Positions 34,065 to 44,009 of a DNA stretch of 64,000 nucleotides are shown one piece after another (positions within the stretch are counted from its first letter, which is position 1; each line of letters opens with the position of its first letter). Both the position numbers and the translations under genes were made by a program. Location of the stretch: positions 61,044 to 125,043 of the forward strand of contig NZ_LPWE01000001.1 of NCBI RefSeq assembly GCF_001723355.1. The letters run 5' to 3'. The notes under the pieces are model-generated. The model was not told where the DNA came from, made no database searches, and worked only from the letters and a program-made list of their open reading frames with translations. The DNA comes from Methyloceanibacter stevinii (GTDB taxonomy: Bacteria; Pseudomonadota; Alphaproteobacteria; Rhizobiales; Methyloligellaceae).

Positions 34065-34772
34065 CTAGGCCGTCTCTTCCAGCTTGTCGGAAAACGCGTA
34101 GCCGGCGCCGCGCACGGTGCGAACCGGGTCGCGTTCGCTGCCGCGCATCATGGCCTTGCGCAAACGGCCGATATGCACATCCACCGTGCGTTCGTCGACA
34201 TAGACGTTCCGCCCCCAGACCCCATCGAGGAGCTGTGCACGGCTGAAGACGCGGCCGGGGCTCTGCATCAGAAACTCCAAGAGCCGGAACTCCGTCGGCC
34301 CGAGGTGAACCTGGCGGCCGTTGCGCGTGACACGATGGGAGTCGCGATCGAGCTCGATATCTCCCACCGTCAGCACGGAGGCGATGCGCTCCGGGTTGGT
34401 GCGGCGGAGAATTGCCCGCACCCGTGCCATCAGCTCGGGCAGGGAGAAGGGCTTCACCACGTAGTCGTCCGCGCCCGTCGTCAAACCCCGAATGCGGTCG
34501 TTCTCTTCGCTCCGCGCCGTCAACAGGATGATCGGTATCGTCCGCGACTCCTTGCCCGTACGCAACCGCCGGCACAGCTCGAGCCCAGACAGGCCCGGCA
34601 GCATCCAATCGAGCACGATCAAGTCCGGCGAATTTTCCGCAATTGCGACTTCGGCCTCGTCGCCGCGATGCACCACATCGACGGCAAAGCCTTCGGCCTC
34701 CAGATTGTACCGAAGGAGAAGAGCCAGCGGCTCTTCATCCTCGACAACCAGTACCTTTGCTCCCGCGTTCAT
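34065..34772 (-). CDS. phoB: Phosphate regulon response regulator PhoB
   Basis: 235 residues from the ATG at 34772, chosen over the ATG at 34781 because GGGGGA lies eight bases before it. The receiver domain has 'VLVVEDEE', the phosphoacceptor Asp in 'LIVLDWMLPG', 'LLTARSEE' and Lys in 'YVVKPFS'. The OmpR-type winged helix follows ('LTVGDIELDRDSHRVTRNGR', 'VDVHIGRLRKAM'). Phosphorylated by PhoR, it activates pst and other phosphate-starvation genes. It is the last gene of the phoR-pstSCAB-phoU-phoB cluster. Confidence 0.95.
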   Translation of the reverse strand: MNAGAKVLVVEDEEPLALLLRYNLEAEGFAVDVVHRGDEAEVAIAENSPDLIVLDWMLPGLSGLELCRRLRTGKESRTIPIILLTARSEENDRIRGLTTGADDYVVKPFSLPELMARVRAILRRTNPERIASVLTVGDIELDRDSHRVTRNGRQVHLGPTEFRLLEFLMQSPGRVFSRAQLLDGVWGRNVYVDERTVDVHIGRLRKAMMRGSERDPVRTVRGAGYAFSDKLEETA

Positions 34773-34788
34773 CACGGACATCCCCCAG

Positions 34789-35523
34789 TTAGAAGGACGA
34801 GCTTCTCAACGACGTATAGGCCGTCGAACTGGTCGTATCGCCTTTCGGACGCTGATCCGTGATCGGCCGGCCATGCACGAGATAGTATACCGTCTCGGCG
34901 ATATTGGTCGCATGGTCGCCGACCCGTTCGATGTTCTTCGCACCGAAAAGCAGATGCGTGCATAGGCCGATATTCCGCGGATCTTCCATCATGTAGGTGA
35001 GGAGCTCGCGGAACAGCGAGTTGTACATCGAGTCGATCTCTTCGTCCTTGTACCAGACGTTCAGCGCCCGTTCGGCATCGCGCTCGATGAAAGCATCAAG
35101 CACGTCCTTGAGCTGGCTGAGCGACAGCTCGCCCATGTGCTTCAGGCCCAGCATCAACTGCTTCGGCTGCTGCTCCGTCACGACCGCGACGGCGCGCTTG
35201 GCGATGTTCTTGCCAAGGTCGCCAATCCGCTCGAGATCCGTTGAAATCCGCAAGGCTGCCATGATCTGGCGGAGATCGTAGGCCATCGGCTGCCGCCGGG
35301 CGATCATGATGACCGCCTGCTCTTCGATCTCGCGCTGAAGCTGATCGATCTCCTCGTCCTCGCCGATCGTGTTGGCGGCAAGGTCCGGATCGCGGCGATC
35401 CAGAGCCTCAAAGGATTGTCCGAGAACCTTCTCCGCAAGGCCGCCCATCTTGGCGATCTTGTTGTTGAGGAGCGATAGTTCCTCCTCGTAGGACCGGACT
35501 GTATGTTCGTTCTGTTGTTCCAT
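34789..35523 (-). CDS. phoU: Phosphate signalling complex protein PhoU
   Basis: 244 residues, two three-helix bundles each with the PhoU metal-binding motif: 'TIGEDEEIDQLQREIEEQAV' in the first and 'WYKDEEIDSMYNSLFRELLT' in the second. It links the Pst transporter to PhoR and holds PhoR in the phosphatase state when phosphate is plentiful. It lies between pstB and phoB, 27 bases after pstB. Confidence 0.95.
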   Translation of the reverse strand: MEQQNEHTVRSYEEELSLLNNKIAKMGGLAEKVLGQSFEALDRRDPDLAANTIGEDEEIDQLQREIEEQAVIMIARRQPMAYDLRQIMAALRISTDLERIGDLGKNIAKRAVAVVTEQQPKQLMLGLKHMGELSLSQLKDVLDAFIERDAERALNVWYKDEEIDSMYNSLFRELLTYMMEDPRNIGLCTHLLFGAKNIERVGDHATNIAETVYYLVHGRPITDQRPKGDTTSSTAYTSLRSSSF

Positions 35524-35550
35524 GGGGGGCGGGACTCCTGAGCGCCGATA

Positions 35551-36420
35551 TCAACCGAAGCGACCAGTGACGTAGTCTTGGGTACGCTGATCGGACGGGT
35601 TGGTGAAGATCGTCGACGTGTCATTCACCTCGACGAGCTTGCCGAGATGGAAGAACGCCGTACGCTGGGACACACGTGCGGCCTGCTGCATCGAGTGGGT
35701 CACGATCGCGATGCAGAGATTCTCTTTGAGCTCATCCATGAGTGTTTCGATGGTCGCCGTCGCAATGGGATCGAGCGCAGAGCAAGGCTCGTCCATCAAA
35801 AGGACTTCCGGGTTCACCGAGATGGCCCGGGCGATGCAGAGACGCTGCTGCTGACCGCCCGAAAGGCCGGTACCCGGCGCATCGAGCCGATCCTTCACTT
35901 CTTCCCAAAGGCCCGCCTTGATGAGGCTGGTCTCGACGACCTCATCCATTTGAGCCTTGGTGGCACAAAGGCCGTGCAAACGCGGCGCGTAGGCCACGTT
36001 CTCGTAGATGGACTTGGGGAACGGGTTCGGCTTCTGGAACACCATGCCGACGCGGGCGCGAAGCTGCACCGGATCGACCTCGGGGGCATAGATGTCTTCG
36101 CCGTCGAGGCGAATATCACCCTTTACCTTACAGATATCGATCACATCGTTCATGCGGTTGAGGCAGCGCAGGAACGTGGATTTGCCGCAACCGGAGGGAC
36201 CGATCAGGGCCGTCACCGACTGACTGAAGATCTCGAGGTTGACGTCGAACAGCGCCTGCTTGTCGCCATACCACAGGTTGACGTCCGTCGCCTTCATCTT
36301 CAGCTCGCCAAGTGCGGAAGAAGCGGCGTCGCCCGTCTCCTTCGGCTCGGCGGGCTGCTCGACCGTCGTAGCAGGCCTGTCTTCCACCTTCGCCTCCATA
36401 GCTTCGGTCCCCTTTACCAT
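35551..36420 (-). CDS. pstB: Phosphate ABC transporter ATPase PstB
   Basis: 289 residues from the ATG at 36420, overlapping the pstA stop by a few bases; an ATG at 36399 is also possible. ABC signatures: Walker A 'GPSGCGKST', signature 'LSGGQQQR', Walker B '[11 protein letters not shown]' and the switch His in '[13 protein letters not shown]'. The ~35-residue N-terminal extension is acidic and Ala/Pro-rich, and unlike the core. It energises phosphate import through PstCA. Confidence 0.95.
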   Translation of the reverse strand: MVKGTEAMEAKVEDRPATTVEQPAEPKETGDAASSALGELKMKATDVNLWYGDKQALFDVNLEIFSQSVTALIGPSGCGKSTFLRCLNRMNDVIDICKVKGDIRLDGEDIYAPEVDPVQLRARVGMVFQKPNPFPKSIYENVAYAPRLHGLCATKAQMDEVVETSLIKAGLWEEVKDRLDAPGTGLSGGQQQRLCIARAISVNPEVLLMDEPCSALDPIATATIETLMDELKENLCIAIVTHSMQQAARVSQRTAFFHLGKLVEVNDTSTIFTNPSDQRTQDYVTGRFG

Positions 36421-37721
36421 TTGCGTTCGAACCTGTTGCGTAAATACACAGCCAAACTGTTCATCACGATCAGGAAGGCCAGCAATACCATGGTCGCACC
36501 GGCGGTGCGTTCCACGAAACCACGTTCCGCCGACGATGCCCACATATAGATCTGCACCGGCAGGCCTGTGGCGGGCTCGAGCGGAGTCGTCGGATATTCC
36601 ACCACGAAGGCGACCATGCCGATCATCAGGAGCGGGGCGGTTTCACCCAGCGCTTGCACGAGACCGATAATTGTCCCGGTCAGAATGCCCGGCAAGGACA
36701 ACGGCAGGACGTGGTGTCCGATCAACTGCATCTTGGACGCTCCGACGCCGAGAGCCGCCTCGCGGATCGACGGCGGCACCGCGCGGATGGCGGCTCGCGT
36801 CGTGATGATGATGGTCGGGAGCGTCATGAGTGTCAGCACGAGACCGCCGACGAGGGACGCCGACCGTGGCAGTCCGAAGAAGTTGATGAAGACCGCGAGG
36901 CCAAGGAGTCCGAACACGATGGACGGCACCGCCGCGAGGTTGTTGATGTTCACCTCGATCGTGTCCGGCGATCTTGCCTTGGGAGCATACTCCTCGAGAT
37001 AGAGCGCCGCGCACACGCCCAAGGGTACGGCCAGCAAGACCACCGTAAGCATCATGAAGAAGGAGCCGATGAGCGCCACACCGAGACCGGCGGTCTCTGG
37101 GCTGCTCGAGGCGCCGTTTAGGAAGAGGCCCGTGTTGAAGCGCTTCTTCATATCGCCGTTGTCGACCAGCTGGTCGATCCAGGCGACCTGCTGATCGCTC
37201 ACCGCACGGCGATCGCTCGGCGTCTCGCGGTCAATAGAGCCCTTCAGCAGAGCGTCGGCATTGTCGCTTGCAAGGAGCCAGACATCCTCGGTCTTGCCGA
37301 CAATCGACGGATCGCGCAGGACCATGTCGCGGAGTTGGACGTCGACGCCGCGGGACAAGAGCTCATTGGCGGCGCGGCGCTCCTTGCGAACCTCGGGATC
37401 GACACCAAGCTCTTTATAGAGCGCCGTGCGCGCGAGCTTCACGTAGTTGGCGCGGAAGATTTCCTCTTCAGCATCGGGATTGCCAGAGGGATTGATCACG
37501 TCCTGGCTGAACTCGACCGGAAGCTTGATGGAGGTCTGCAGGAACGCGGACCAGCCTTGGCTGAAGATCGACGTAAACAGGAAGACGAGGAAGGCAAGCG
37601 CGAAAAGGATCGCGGCAACCCCGTACATCCGGAAGCGGCGCTCTGCCCGATGCCGCTTGCGCAGCTTCTTCCGAGCTTCGTCGCCCGTAAAGGACGCGAG
37701 GGAGGCGGTCTGGTCGGTCAT
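36414..37721 (-). CDS. pstA: Phosphate ABC transporter permease PstA
   Basis: 435 residues, longer than the ~300 of enterobacterial PstA because of an N-terminal extracytoplasmic extension (about 60-190) typical of alphaproteobacteria. One helix near residue 35-55 comes first; the core has five helices and the EAA-type loop '[20 protein letters not shown]'. The start codon abuts the pstC stop (TAATG). Confidence 0.93.
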   Translation of the reverse strand: MTDQTASLASFTGDEARKKLRKRHRAERRFRMYGVAAILFALAFLVFLFTSIFSQGWSAFLQTSIKLPVEFSQDVINPSGNPDAEEEIFRANYVKLARTALYKELGVDPEVRKERRAANELLSRGVDVQLRDMVLRDPSIVGKTEDVWLLASDNADALLKGSIDRETPSDRRAVSDQQVAWIDQLVDNGDMKKRFNTGLFLNGASSSPETAGLGVALIGSFFMMLTVVLLAVPLGVCAALYLEEYAPKARSPDTIEVNINNLAAVPSIVFGLLGLAVFINFFGLPRSASLVGGLVLTLMTLPTIIITTRAAIRAVPPSIREAALGVGASKMQLIGHHVLPLSLPGILTGTIIGLVQALGETAPLLMIGMVAFVVEYPTTPLEPATGLPVQIYMWASSAERGFVERTAGATMVLLAFLIVMNSLAVYLRNRFERKW

Positions 37722-39193
37722 TATTCGTACTGCTCCCGATATTTGCGCACGATGTAGAGGGCGTAGACGTTGAGCGCCAAGGTGATGATGAACAGCGTGA
37801 GGCCCAAGGCGAACGCCACGAGGGTCTGCGGGCTGTTGAACTCAAGGTCGCCGGTGAGCTGGCTGACGATCTTCACGGTGATCGTCGTGACCGGCTCGAG
37901 CGGGTTGAGCGTGAGATTTGCGGCGATACCGGCAGCCAACACCACGATCATGGTCTCGCCGATGGCGCGGGAGGCCGCGAGCAGCACGGCGCCGACAATA
38001 CCCGGGAGCGCCGCCGGCAAGATGACCTTCTTGATCGTCTCCGACTGGGTCGCGCCGAGGCCGTAGGAGCCTTCGCGCAGCGACTGCGGCACCGGCGTGA
38101 TGATGTCGTCGGAAAGCGACGACACGAACGGAATGATCATGACGCCCATGACGATGCCGGCGGTCAGCACGCTGGAGGCGGAGACTTCGAGTCCGATGTT
38201 GAAACCAAGGTCGCGAAGCAGCGGACCGAAGACCGACAGAGCGAAAAAGCCGTACACGATCGTCGGGATGCCGGCGAGGATCTCAAGAACGGGCTTGGCG
38301 AAGGCGCGCACCTTGGATCCGGCATATTCGGACATGTAGATCGCGGCGAAGAGGCCGACCGGCACGGCGACCAAGAGCGCGACCGCCGAGATGAACAGCG
38401 TACCCCACAGAAGCGGGAGGAGGCCGAACTGACCTTCGGCCTTGCCGACTGTCGCGAAACGCGGATCCCAGACCGTTCCGAACAAGAAGTCGAACGGCGA
38501 GACGAACTGGAAGAAGTGGATGGTTTCGAACAGCACCGACAGGACGATGCCGACGGTCGTGAGCACCGCGACGGTCGATGCCAGGAATAGCCCTGAGCGC
38601 ATCACTGCCTCGGTGATGTTGCGGGCGCGCAATTCCGGACGGATGCGCGAGTAGCCCCAGGCAAAGCCAAGCGCCGCGAGAGCGAAACAGGCGATTGGCA
38701 TGATGAGCCGGCTGGTCGCGCGCGCCGATGCCAGCTCATCGGCGGCGGCCAACACCGAACGCTCAGGATCGGATCCCAGAACGACGCTGTGCCGGGACAA
38801 CACGTCCCGCGCATCGGAGGTGGTGACGAAACCGTACCGGGCCTTGCGCAGCACCTCAAACTCTTCTGAGGTGAGCTGCGGCAGGCCCTCTGCGATCGTA
38901 TCGACCACGCTCATGGTGAGAGCCTGCTCGGCATCGGTGCCCTGCAGCACTTTGGGCCCGAGCTCCTGCATGGCGATGTATCGGGTGACGGGTCGTTCCG
39001 CGATACTCCAGCCGGCGAACAGGATAATCGCCGGAAGGGCAGTCAGGATCGCGAGGTAGTAGCCGTTATAGGACGGACGCGAGTGGAGCTTATGCTGCTC
39101 ACCGCCGCAGACCTGGATGCTGCGCATGCGGCCGATGAAATAGGCGAGGACGCCTGCGCCTATCAGTATGGCAAGTATCGTGAAAGTGGACAC
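37721..39193 (-). CDS. pstC: Phosphate ABC transporter permease PstC
   Basis: About 490 residues from a GTG at 39193 with GAGGGGG just upstream. N-terminal helices ('FTILAILIGAGVLAYFIG') and a large insert precede the permease core with 'REGSYGLGATQSETIKKVIL' as the coupling loop. Alphaproteobacterial PstC proteins share this extra N-terminal part. It forms the channel with PstA. Confidence 0.93.
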   Translation of the reverse strand: MSTFTILAILIGAGVLAYFIGRMRSIQVCGGEQHKLHSRPSYNGYYLAILTALPAIILFAGWSIAERPVTRYIAMQELGPKVLQGTDAEQALTMSVVDTIAEGLPQLTSEEFEVLRKARYGFVTTSDARDVLSRHSVVLGSDPERSVLAAADELASARATSRLIMPIACFALAALGFAWGYSRIRPELRARNITEAVMRSGLFLASTVAVLTTVGIVLSVLFETIHFFQFVSPFDFLFGTVWDPRFATVGKAEGQFGLLPLLWGTLFISAVALLVAVPVGLFAAIYMSEYAGSKVRAFAKPVLEILAGIPTIVYGFFALSVFGPLLRDLGFNIGLEVSASSVLTAGIVMGVMIIPFVSSLSDDIITPVPQSLREGSYGLGATQSETIKKVILPAALPGIVGAVLLAASRAIGETMIVVLAAGIAANLTLNPLEPVTTITVKIVSQLTGDLEFNSPQTLVAFALGLTLFIITLALNVYALYIVRKYREQYE

Positions 39194-39253
39194 CCGGCGA
39201 CCCCCCTCGGTCGGCAATTCTCAGTCTTGGTGGCCCCGGTTCGAGGGCCGGCC

Positions 39254-39286
39254 GGGGGAGCGGCACTCTTCGCGCGCCGCTCCCCC
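39254..39286. repeat. pstS-pstC intergenic stem-loop
   Basis: GGGGGAGCGGC and GCCGCTCCCCC form a perfect 11-bp stem with an 11-base loop. No U-run follows in the pst transcript, so it is likely an RNA-stabilising or partial-termination structure. It would let the binding protein be made in excess over the membrane parts. Confidence 0.7.
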
Positions 39287-39318
39287 AACTTGGCTTTAAT
39301 CAGACGAGATCGTCAGCA

Positions 39319-40362
39319 TTACATGCTGAGGACCTTGCCCTCCTTGACTTCTTCCTGAAGAGCCTCGAGCTCGTTCTCAGGCAGCGGGACGAGACCATAG
39401 TCGGCCAGCGGGCCGTCCGGGCCGATCATCTTCTCGCTGGTGAAGAACTCGACATACTCCTTCAGACCGGGGATCACGCCGATGTGGTCCTTCTTGACGT
39501 AGAAGAACAGCGGGCGGGAAACCGGGTACTCGCCGGAGGAGATCGTCTCCACGGACGGCGAAATGCCGCTCATGGTGGCGACGTTCAGCTTGTCGGTGTT
39601 GTTCTCGTAGAACGACAGACCGAAGACGCCGACGCCTTCCGGATTGGACTGAATGCGGGCCAGCGTCTCGGTGTAGTCGCCATCGATGTCGATCGCGCCG
39701 CCGTCCTTGCGGACCTTCACGCAAGCCTTTTCAGCGGCCTTCTCGTCCATGCCGGCTTCTTCAAGCGCCTTCATGCCGCCAACGGCCTCACAACCGATCG
39801 CGAGAACCTTCTCTTCGAAGACTTCACGAGTGCCGTGCTTCTCGCCCGGGATGTACGCGACGATCTTCCAATCCGGAAGCTTGTCGTTCACGTCCTTCCA
39901 GGTCTTGTTCGGGTTGGCCGTCATCTTGCCGTCGACCGGGATCTCCTCGGCCAGAGCGAGGTAGACGTCCTTCGGCTCGAGAGCCCAAGCGCCCGACTTG
40001 GCGTCGGTCGCGAAGACGATGCCGTCATAACCGAAGCGAACCGGCATGATGTTCTTCACACCAGCTTCGGCACAAGCCTCGATTTCCTTGTCCTTGATCG
40101 GGCGCGAAGCATTCGCGATGTCGATCGTGCCCTCGCCGACGCCCTTGCAGAACTGCTTCAGGCCAGCAGAGGAACCACCGGACTCGACGACCGGCGCCTT
40201 AAACTTGGAGTAGGTCTTACCGAAATCCTCGGCAACGATCTGCGCATACGGCAGAACGGTCGAGGAACCTGCGATCTGAACCTGATCACGGGCCAGCGCG
40301 GGGCCGCCCGTGCAGAGAGCGGCGACGGCGAGCGTCGACGCTGCGATAGCAAACCTGTTCAC
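39319..40362 (-). CDS. pstS: Phosphate-binding periplasmic protein PstS
   Basis: 347 residues from a GTG at 40362 (GGGAG upstream), with signal peptide 'VNRFAIAASTLAVAALCTGG' ending near 'ALA'. The mature protein opens with the phosphate-binding 'QIAGSSTVLPYAQIVAEDF' and has 'SGGSSAGLKQFCKG', 'DIANASRPIKDKE' and 'HGTREVFEEKVL'. It captures phosphate for PstCAB and is preceded by a putative PHO box. Confidence 0.95.
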   Translation of the reverse strand: MNRFAIAASTLAVAALCTGGPALARDQVQIAGSSTVLPYAQIVAEDFGKTYSKFKAPVVESGGSSAGLKQFCKGVGEGTIDIANASRPIKDKEIEACAEAGVKNIMPVRFGYDGIVFATDAKSGAWALEPKDVYLALAEEIPVDGKMTANPNKTWKDVNDKLPDWKIVAYIPGEKHGTREVFEEKVLAIGCEAVGGMKALEEAGMDEKAAEKACVKVRKDGGAIDIDGDYTETLARIQSNPEGVGVFGLSFYENNTDKLNVATMSGISPSVETISSGEYPVSRPLFFYVKKDHIGVIPGLKEYVEFFTSEKMIGPDGPLADYGLVPLPENELEALQEEVKEGKVLSM

Positions 40363-40468
40363 AATAGAACTCCCTTGGCTTGGATAACGGCGCTCGAACA
40401 AGCGCCTCAGCCGGCGTGCCCTACGCCGCCAGCTCATGGGCACGCTAAAGGCCCTCGACCATTGTTTT

Positions 40469-40497
40469 ATGACGCTGATGATTCTCTATTATGACAG
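40469..40497 (-). promoter_or_regulatory. Putative PHO box upstream of pstS
   Basis: On the minus strand CTGTCAT (from 40497) and GCGTCAT (from 40475) lie 22 bases apart, two helical turns, matching the PhoB repeat at a double spacing; the middle 11-base unit is a poor match. It is about 105 bases before the pstS start. Confidence 0.5.
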
Positions 40498-40525
40498 CAT
40501 AACTTGCTGTTCTATAATAGATTTT

Positions 40526-41902
40526 CTATTTTGAGGCTGTGGACAACGACGCCCGGTCGCCCGCCGGTTGCGACTCGTTAAGCATGACCGTGAAGGTCGA
40601 GCCTTGCTTCGGCTTTGAGGCGATCGCCAATTCGCCGCGATGCCTATTGAGGATATGCTTCACGATAGCAAGACCCAGGCCGGTCCCGCCCTTCTCGCGA
40701 CTCGAATCGACATCGACCCGATAGAAGCGTTCCGTCAGGCGGGGCAGATGTTCGGCCGAGATGCCCGGCCCATCGTCGATCACCGATATCGCAAAACGTC
40801 CTCTCGCATGCTGGCTGAGCGAGGGAATGTGCTTGGCTTCGATCCGCACACTGCCGTTTGGACGGCCGTATTTCAGCGCGTTCTGCACGAGGTTCTGAAG
40901 CACCTGGAGGAGTTCGTCGCGATCGCCACGCACGATCGCCGGCTTCGCAAAACGCTCGACCTCCAGCGTCATATGACTGTCCGCCGCGATCGGCTCCAGC
41001 GTATCGCGGGCATGGCCCAAAACGTCGTTCAAATCGACCAGGTCGCTCGGCGGGACGTGCGCATTCATTTCGAGCCGGCTCAACGACAGCAGGGCGTCGA
41101 TTAGCCGGGTCATACGCGCAGCCTGCTCCGCCATGATCGGCAGGAAGCGTTCGCGGGCCGCCTCGTCTTCCTTGGCCGTGCTCTGCAGCGTCTCGATAAA
41201 CCCGCGCAACGAGGCGAGCGGCGTGCGCATTTCATGGCTGGCGTTGGCGATAAAGTCCGTCCGCATCTGATTGATGCGGTCGCCCTCGGTGAAGTCCCGC
41301 AGGAGAACCAGGATATCGCTTTCCGGTCCAGCCTTCCGTCCCAGCGGCGCCACCGTGGCTTCCATGCGGCGGCCGACCGGCACGCGCTCGGCGTAAACGA
41401 CCGAAACCGCCTGGCCGGTCTGCGGCGCCGCGCTGACGGCATCGAGGAACTCGGGTGCGCGGATCAGTGAGGAAATATGGCTCCCTTCGCGCAAGGATGA
41501 GAAGACCCCCTTCGCCGGGGCGTTGAAGAAGACGACTTGGCCCGTTGGGCTCAGAAGGATGCCCGGGTCCGGCAGCGCATCGACCACCGCCGACATGGGC
41601 GAGCGGTTGCGGTCGGCGACGGGCGCCGGGGCAAAGCCGGCTTCTTCTTCCTGGTCGGTGTTCTGATGAGGAAGCAGCAGCACGGCCGCGACGAAACCGC
41701 CGAAGGACGCCAGGGCCAATCCGACAGACAGATCGCCCAGCGCCACGAGGCTCGCCATGATCACGGCCACAATGACGATCAGCCAGAAGGACGACCACAG
41801 CTTCGCCGTCAGGGCGTGAAGACCGCGCTTGGCGACCTGACGCGCACGCCAAACGCGGCGCTGCCGGGGCACCCGCGCGTCATGTTCGGCGTGATCGGTC
41901 AA
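40526..41902 (-). CDS. phoR: Phosphate regulon sensor kinase PhoR
   Basis: 458 residues with a TTG start at 41902 (AGGAG six bases upstream). Two N-terminal helices ('SFWLIVIVAVIMASLVALGD', 'VGLALASFGGFVAAVLLL') are followed by a PAS domain ('AVVDALPDPGILLSPTGQVV'), the H-box 'FIANASHEMRTPLASLRGFI', N-box 'LQNLVQNALKYG', 'IDDGPGISAEHLPRLTERFY' and 'GGTGLGLAIVKHI'. It phosphorylates PhoB under phosphate limitation. It is the first gene of the cluster. Confidence 0.95.
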   Translation of the reverse strand: MTDHAEHDARVPRQRRVWRARQVAKRGLHALTAKLWSSFWLIVIVAVIMASLVALGDLSVGLALASFGGFVAAVLLLPHQNTDQEEEAGFAPAPVADRNRSPMSAVVDALPDPGILLSPTGQVVFFNAPAKGVFSSLREGSHISSLIRAPEFLDAVSAAPQTGQAVSVVYAERVPVGRRMEATVAPLGRKAGPESDILVLLRDFTEGDRINQMRTDFIANASHEMRTPLASLRGFIETLQSTAKEDEAARERFLPIMAEQAARMTRLIDALLSLSRLEMNAHVPPSDLVDLNDVLGHARDTLEPIAADSHMTLEVERFAKPAIVRGDRDELLQVLQNLVQNALKYGRPNGSVRIEAKHIPSLSQHARGRFAISVIDDGPGISAEHLPRLTERFYRVDVDSSREKGGTGLGLAIVKHILNRHRGELAIASKPKQGSTFTVMLNESQPAGDRASLSTASK

Positions 41903-42289
41903 TGCGGTCTCCTGGTGGCACGCGTTCGTCTCGATGCTGACGGCCTACGCCGCATCGTGATTCGCCTGTGTGCGCCCGAATTATCACTTTTTCGCGACAT
42001 TCTGCCGCTCCAACCCCAAGAAAAGCTGCGTTGGACGCCTCCGCCATCGCGACGGGCGATACGGCGCCGCGATCGATCCCTTCGCATTCTATATTGGTCA
42101 CACTGCACGGGATTGCCACCACGACTTCTTGCGTGCCGTTTGTGTGCCCCAAAATTTGCCCCGGGGCGATGCTGTCGAGTTCGCCGGCAAGGATCGGAGT
42201 GCGCACGAGCAATCCAAGTGGCACAATCCCCACGATATCACGTCCTCCAATCGTGGCAGATCGCCCCCGGCACACCGACCCTCGGAACA
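41903..42289. other. phoR-ada divergent gap
   Basis: 387 bp between divergent phoR and ada. Open frames that cross it have no family resemblance and no ribosome site. I see no clear hairpin, PHO box or repeat; an A+T-richer patch near 41980-42000 and 42085-42100 may hold the promoters. Confidence 0.4.
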
Positions 42290-43360
42290 ATGTCTCCCAA
42301 CCCAGCCACCAACTTCCGACACCTCGACGACGACAGCGCGTGGCAAGCAGTCCAGACGCGCAACAGCCGGTTGGACGGCGCCGTCTACTACGCGGTCAAG
42401 ACCACGGGGATCTACTGCCTGCCGTCCTGTCCGGCTCGCAAGCCGAACCGGGCCAATGTCTCCTTTTTCGTGAGTTGCTCGGCGGCAGAGCGCGCCGGCT
42501 ACCGCCCCTGCATGCGCTGCAAGCCCGCCGAAGCGGCCGCGGCCCCTGCCTGGGCTCTAAGGGTCGAAAAAGCCTGCCGTCTCATGGAGGAGTCCGAAGT
42601 CCCGATCCCCCTTGCGGATCTCGCGCGCGCCGTGGGCTCGAGCACCCACCATTTTCATCGTCAGTTCAGATCCGCGCTCGGGATCACGCCGAAGGCTACG
42701 GCGGCCGCGTTGCGGAACGATCGCGTGCGGGATGCCTTGTCCCGGGGCGCGACGGTGACAGAGGCACTTTATGAAGCCGGGTTCAGTTCGTCGGGACGCT
42801 TCTACTCCGGCGCCTCCGCCGCCCTCGGCATGGCGCCGGACTCGTTCCGTAAAGGCGGCGCCTCCGAACAACTGACATTCGCAACGATGCCTTGTTCCCT
42901 CGGCCATGTCCTCGTCGCGGCAAGTACGAAGGGTGTGTGCGCCATATTGCTGGGCGATAGTGCCGACGGCCTTGCCGGCGAGCTGCGCGCGCTCTTCCCT
43001 CAGGCGATCCTAAACGAAGCGGACGCGTCCTTCGCCGCGACGGCGGCGTCAATTGTCGCCCTGGTCGATAGGCCCGAAAGCCAAAGCGCTATCCCGCTCG
43101 ATATTCGCGGCACCGCATTCCAGCGGCGCGTGTGGGAGACGCTGCGCAAGATCCCGGCCGGCGAGACGCGATCCTATAGCGAACTCGCCGCCGCGATCGG
43201 ATCTCCCGGTGCGGTTCGCGCCGTGGCGGGCGCCTGCGCGGCCAACAAGCTCGCCGTGGCAATCCCGTGCCACCGCATCCTGCGCCGTGACGGCTCGCTA
43301 TCGGGCTATCGTTGGGGACAGGAGCGCAAGCGCGCCCTGCTCGACAAGGAGAAGAGCTGA
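42290..43360 (+). CDS. ada: Ada: methylation sensor, AraC-type activator and O6-alkylguanine-DNA methyltransferase
   Basis: 356 residues from the ATG at 42290 ('MSPNPATNFRHLDDDSAWQA'), the normal Ada beginning. The N-terminal zinc domain has the four cysteines in 'YCLPSCPARKP' and 'YRPCMRCKPAE'; the first accepts methyl from phosphotriesters. An AraC-type helix-turn-helix follows ('PLADLARAVGSSTHHFHRQF'). The C-terminal methyltransferase has the acceptor Cys in 'AVAIPCHRILRRDGSLSGYR'. It repairs O6-methylguanine and activates its own regulon when methylated. It stands alone here. Confidence 0.95.
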   Translation: MSPNPATNFRHLDDDSAWQAVQTRNSRLDGAVYYAVKTTGIYCLPSCPARKPNRANVSFFVSCSAAERAGYRPCMRCKPAEAAAAPAWALRVEKACRLMEESEVPIPLADLARAVGSSTHHFHRQFRSALGITPKATAAALRNDRVRDALSRGATVTEALYEAGFSSSGRFYSGASAALGMAPDSFRKGGASEQLTFATMPCSLGHVLVAASTKGVCAILLGDSADGLAGELRALFPQAILNEADASFAATAASIVALVDRPESQSAIPLDIRGTAFQRRVWETLRKIPAGETRSYSELAAAIGSPGAVRAVAGACAANKLAVAIPCHRILRRDGSLSGYRWGQERKRALLDKEKS

Positions 43361-43395
43361 GGCGGCACCCGGGGCGCCATGGTGGCGATGTCGGC

Positions 43396-43767
43396 TCAGC
43401 GCGAGAGGCCCTTGTCGGCGAGCTCGTTCAGATAGTCCCTAAAGCGCGCCTCCTGGTTCTCGCCGAGGTCGCGCAGATACTCCCACATATAGAGCCCGGT
43501 GTTGTGGCCGTCGTCGAAGGTGATCCGCACGGCGTAGGTTCCGACCGGCTCCAACTGCACGATACGGACATTCTGCTTGCCCGGCACCGTCACCCGCTGC
43601 TCGGGGCTATGACCCTGGACCTCGGCGCTCGGACTGAGCACCCGTAGGAGTTCGGCAGGCAGCGCGAACCGCGCCCCGTCGTCGAAGGAAACGGTGAGCA
43701 CGCACTTGTCTTTGTCGAGTTTCAACTCGGTCGGCCAGTTTGCCGAGCCGCCATCCGGAGCATACAT
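43396..43767 (-). CDS. DUF971 (GBBH-like N-terminal) protein
   Basis: 123 residues from the ATG at 43767, preferred over a TTG four codons earlier. Contains the gamma-butyrobetaine-hydroxylase N-terminal-like fold: 'LTVSFDDGARFALPAELLRV', 'GTYAVRITFDDGHNTGLYMW' and 'YLRDLGENQE'. The family is often encoded near Mrp or molybdenum-cofactor genes and is suspected in iron-sulfur work. It follows the DUF6494 gene by about 50 bases on the same strand. There is no catalytic dioxygenase domain. Confidence 0.85.
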   Translation of the reverse strand: MYAPDGGSANWPTELKLDKDKCVLTVSFDDGARFALPAELLRVLSPSAEVQGHSPEQRVTVPGKQNVRIVQLEPVGTYAVRITFDDGHNTGLYMWEYLRDLGENQEARFRDYLNELADKGLSR

Positions 43768-43814
43768 CGCATCACCCAACTCATGTCAGCCGGTTTTCGT
43801 CAGCCAAGATCATC

Positions 43815-44009
43815 TCAACCAAGATCGATTTCACCTTCGACCACGTGGTTGAGGGACGTGCTGTCGGCCGTCAGAACCATCTTCATCTTGAGTTTGCCTT
43901 CCCCTTGCAACCCAGAGTCGCGGACAAGAGCCTCGATCGCCTGCTGCGACGTGACGCCGACTTCCTTCAAGAAACGTCGCATCGACATGTTGAACCGATC
44001 CTCGTCCAT
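43815..44009 (-). CDS. DUF6494 small protein
   Basis: 64 residues from an ATG with a GGGAG ribosome site. 'MSMRRFLKEVGVTSQQAIEA' followed by 'LKMKMVLTADSTSLNHVVEG' matches the short, conserved alphaproteobacterial DUF6494 family. The function is unknown. It is the first gene of a two-gene unit with DUF971, divergent from moaA. Confidence 0.8.
   Translation of the reverse strand: MDEDRFNMSMRRFLKEVGVTSQQAIEALVRDSGLQGEGKLKMKMVLTADSTSLNHVVEGEIDLG

Noticed and set aside
41537..42289. N-terminal extension of Ada by about 250 codons
   Set aside because: The extension overlaps phoR in antisense and lacks similarity; Ada proteins begin at the ATG at 42290.
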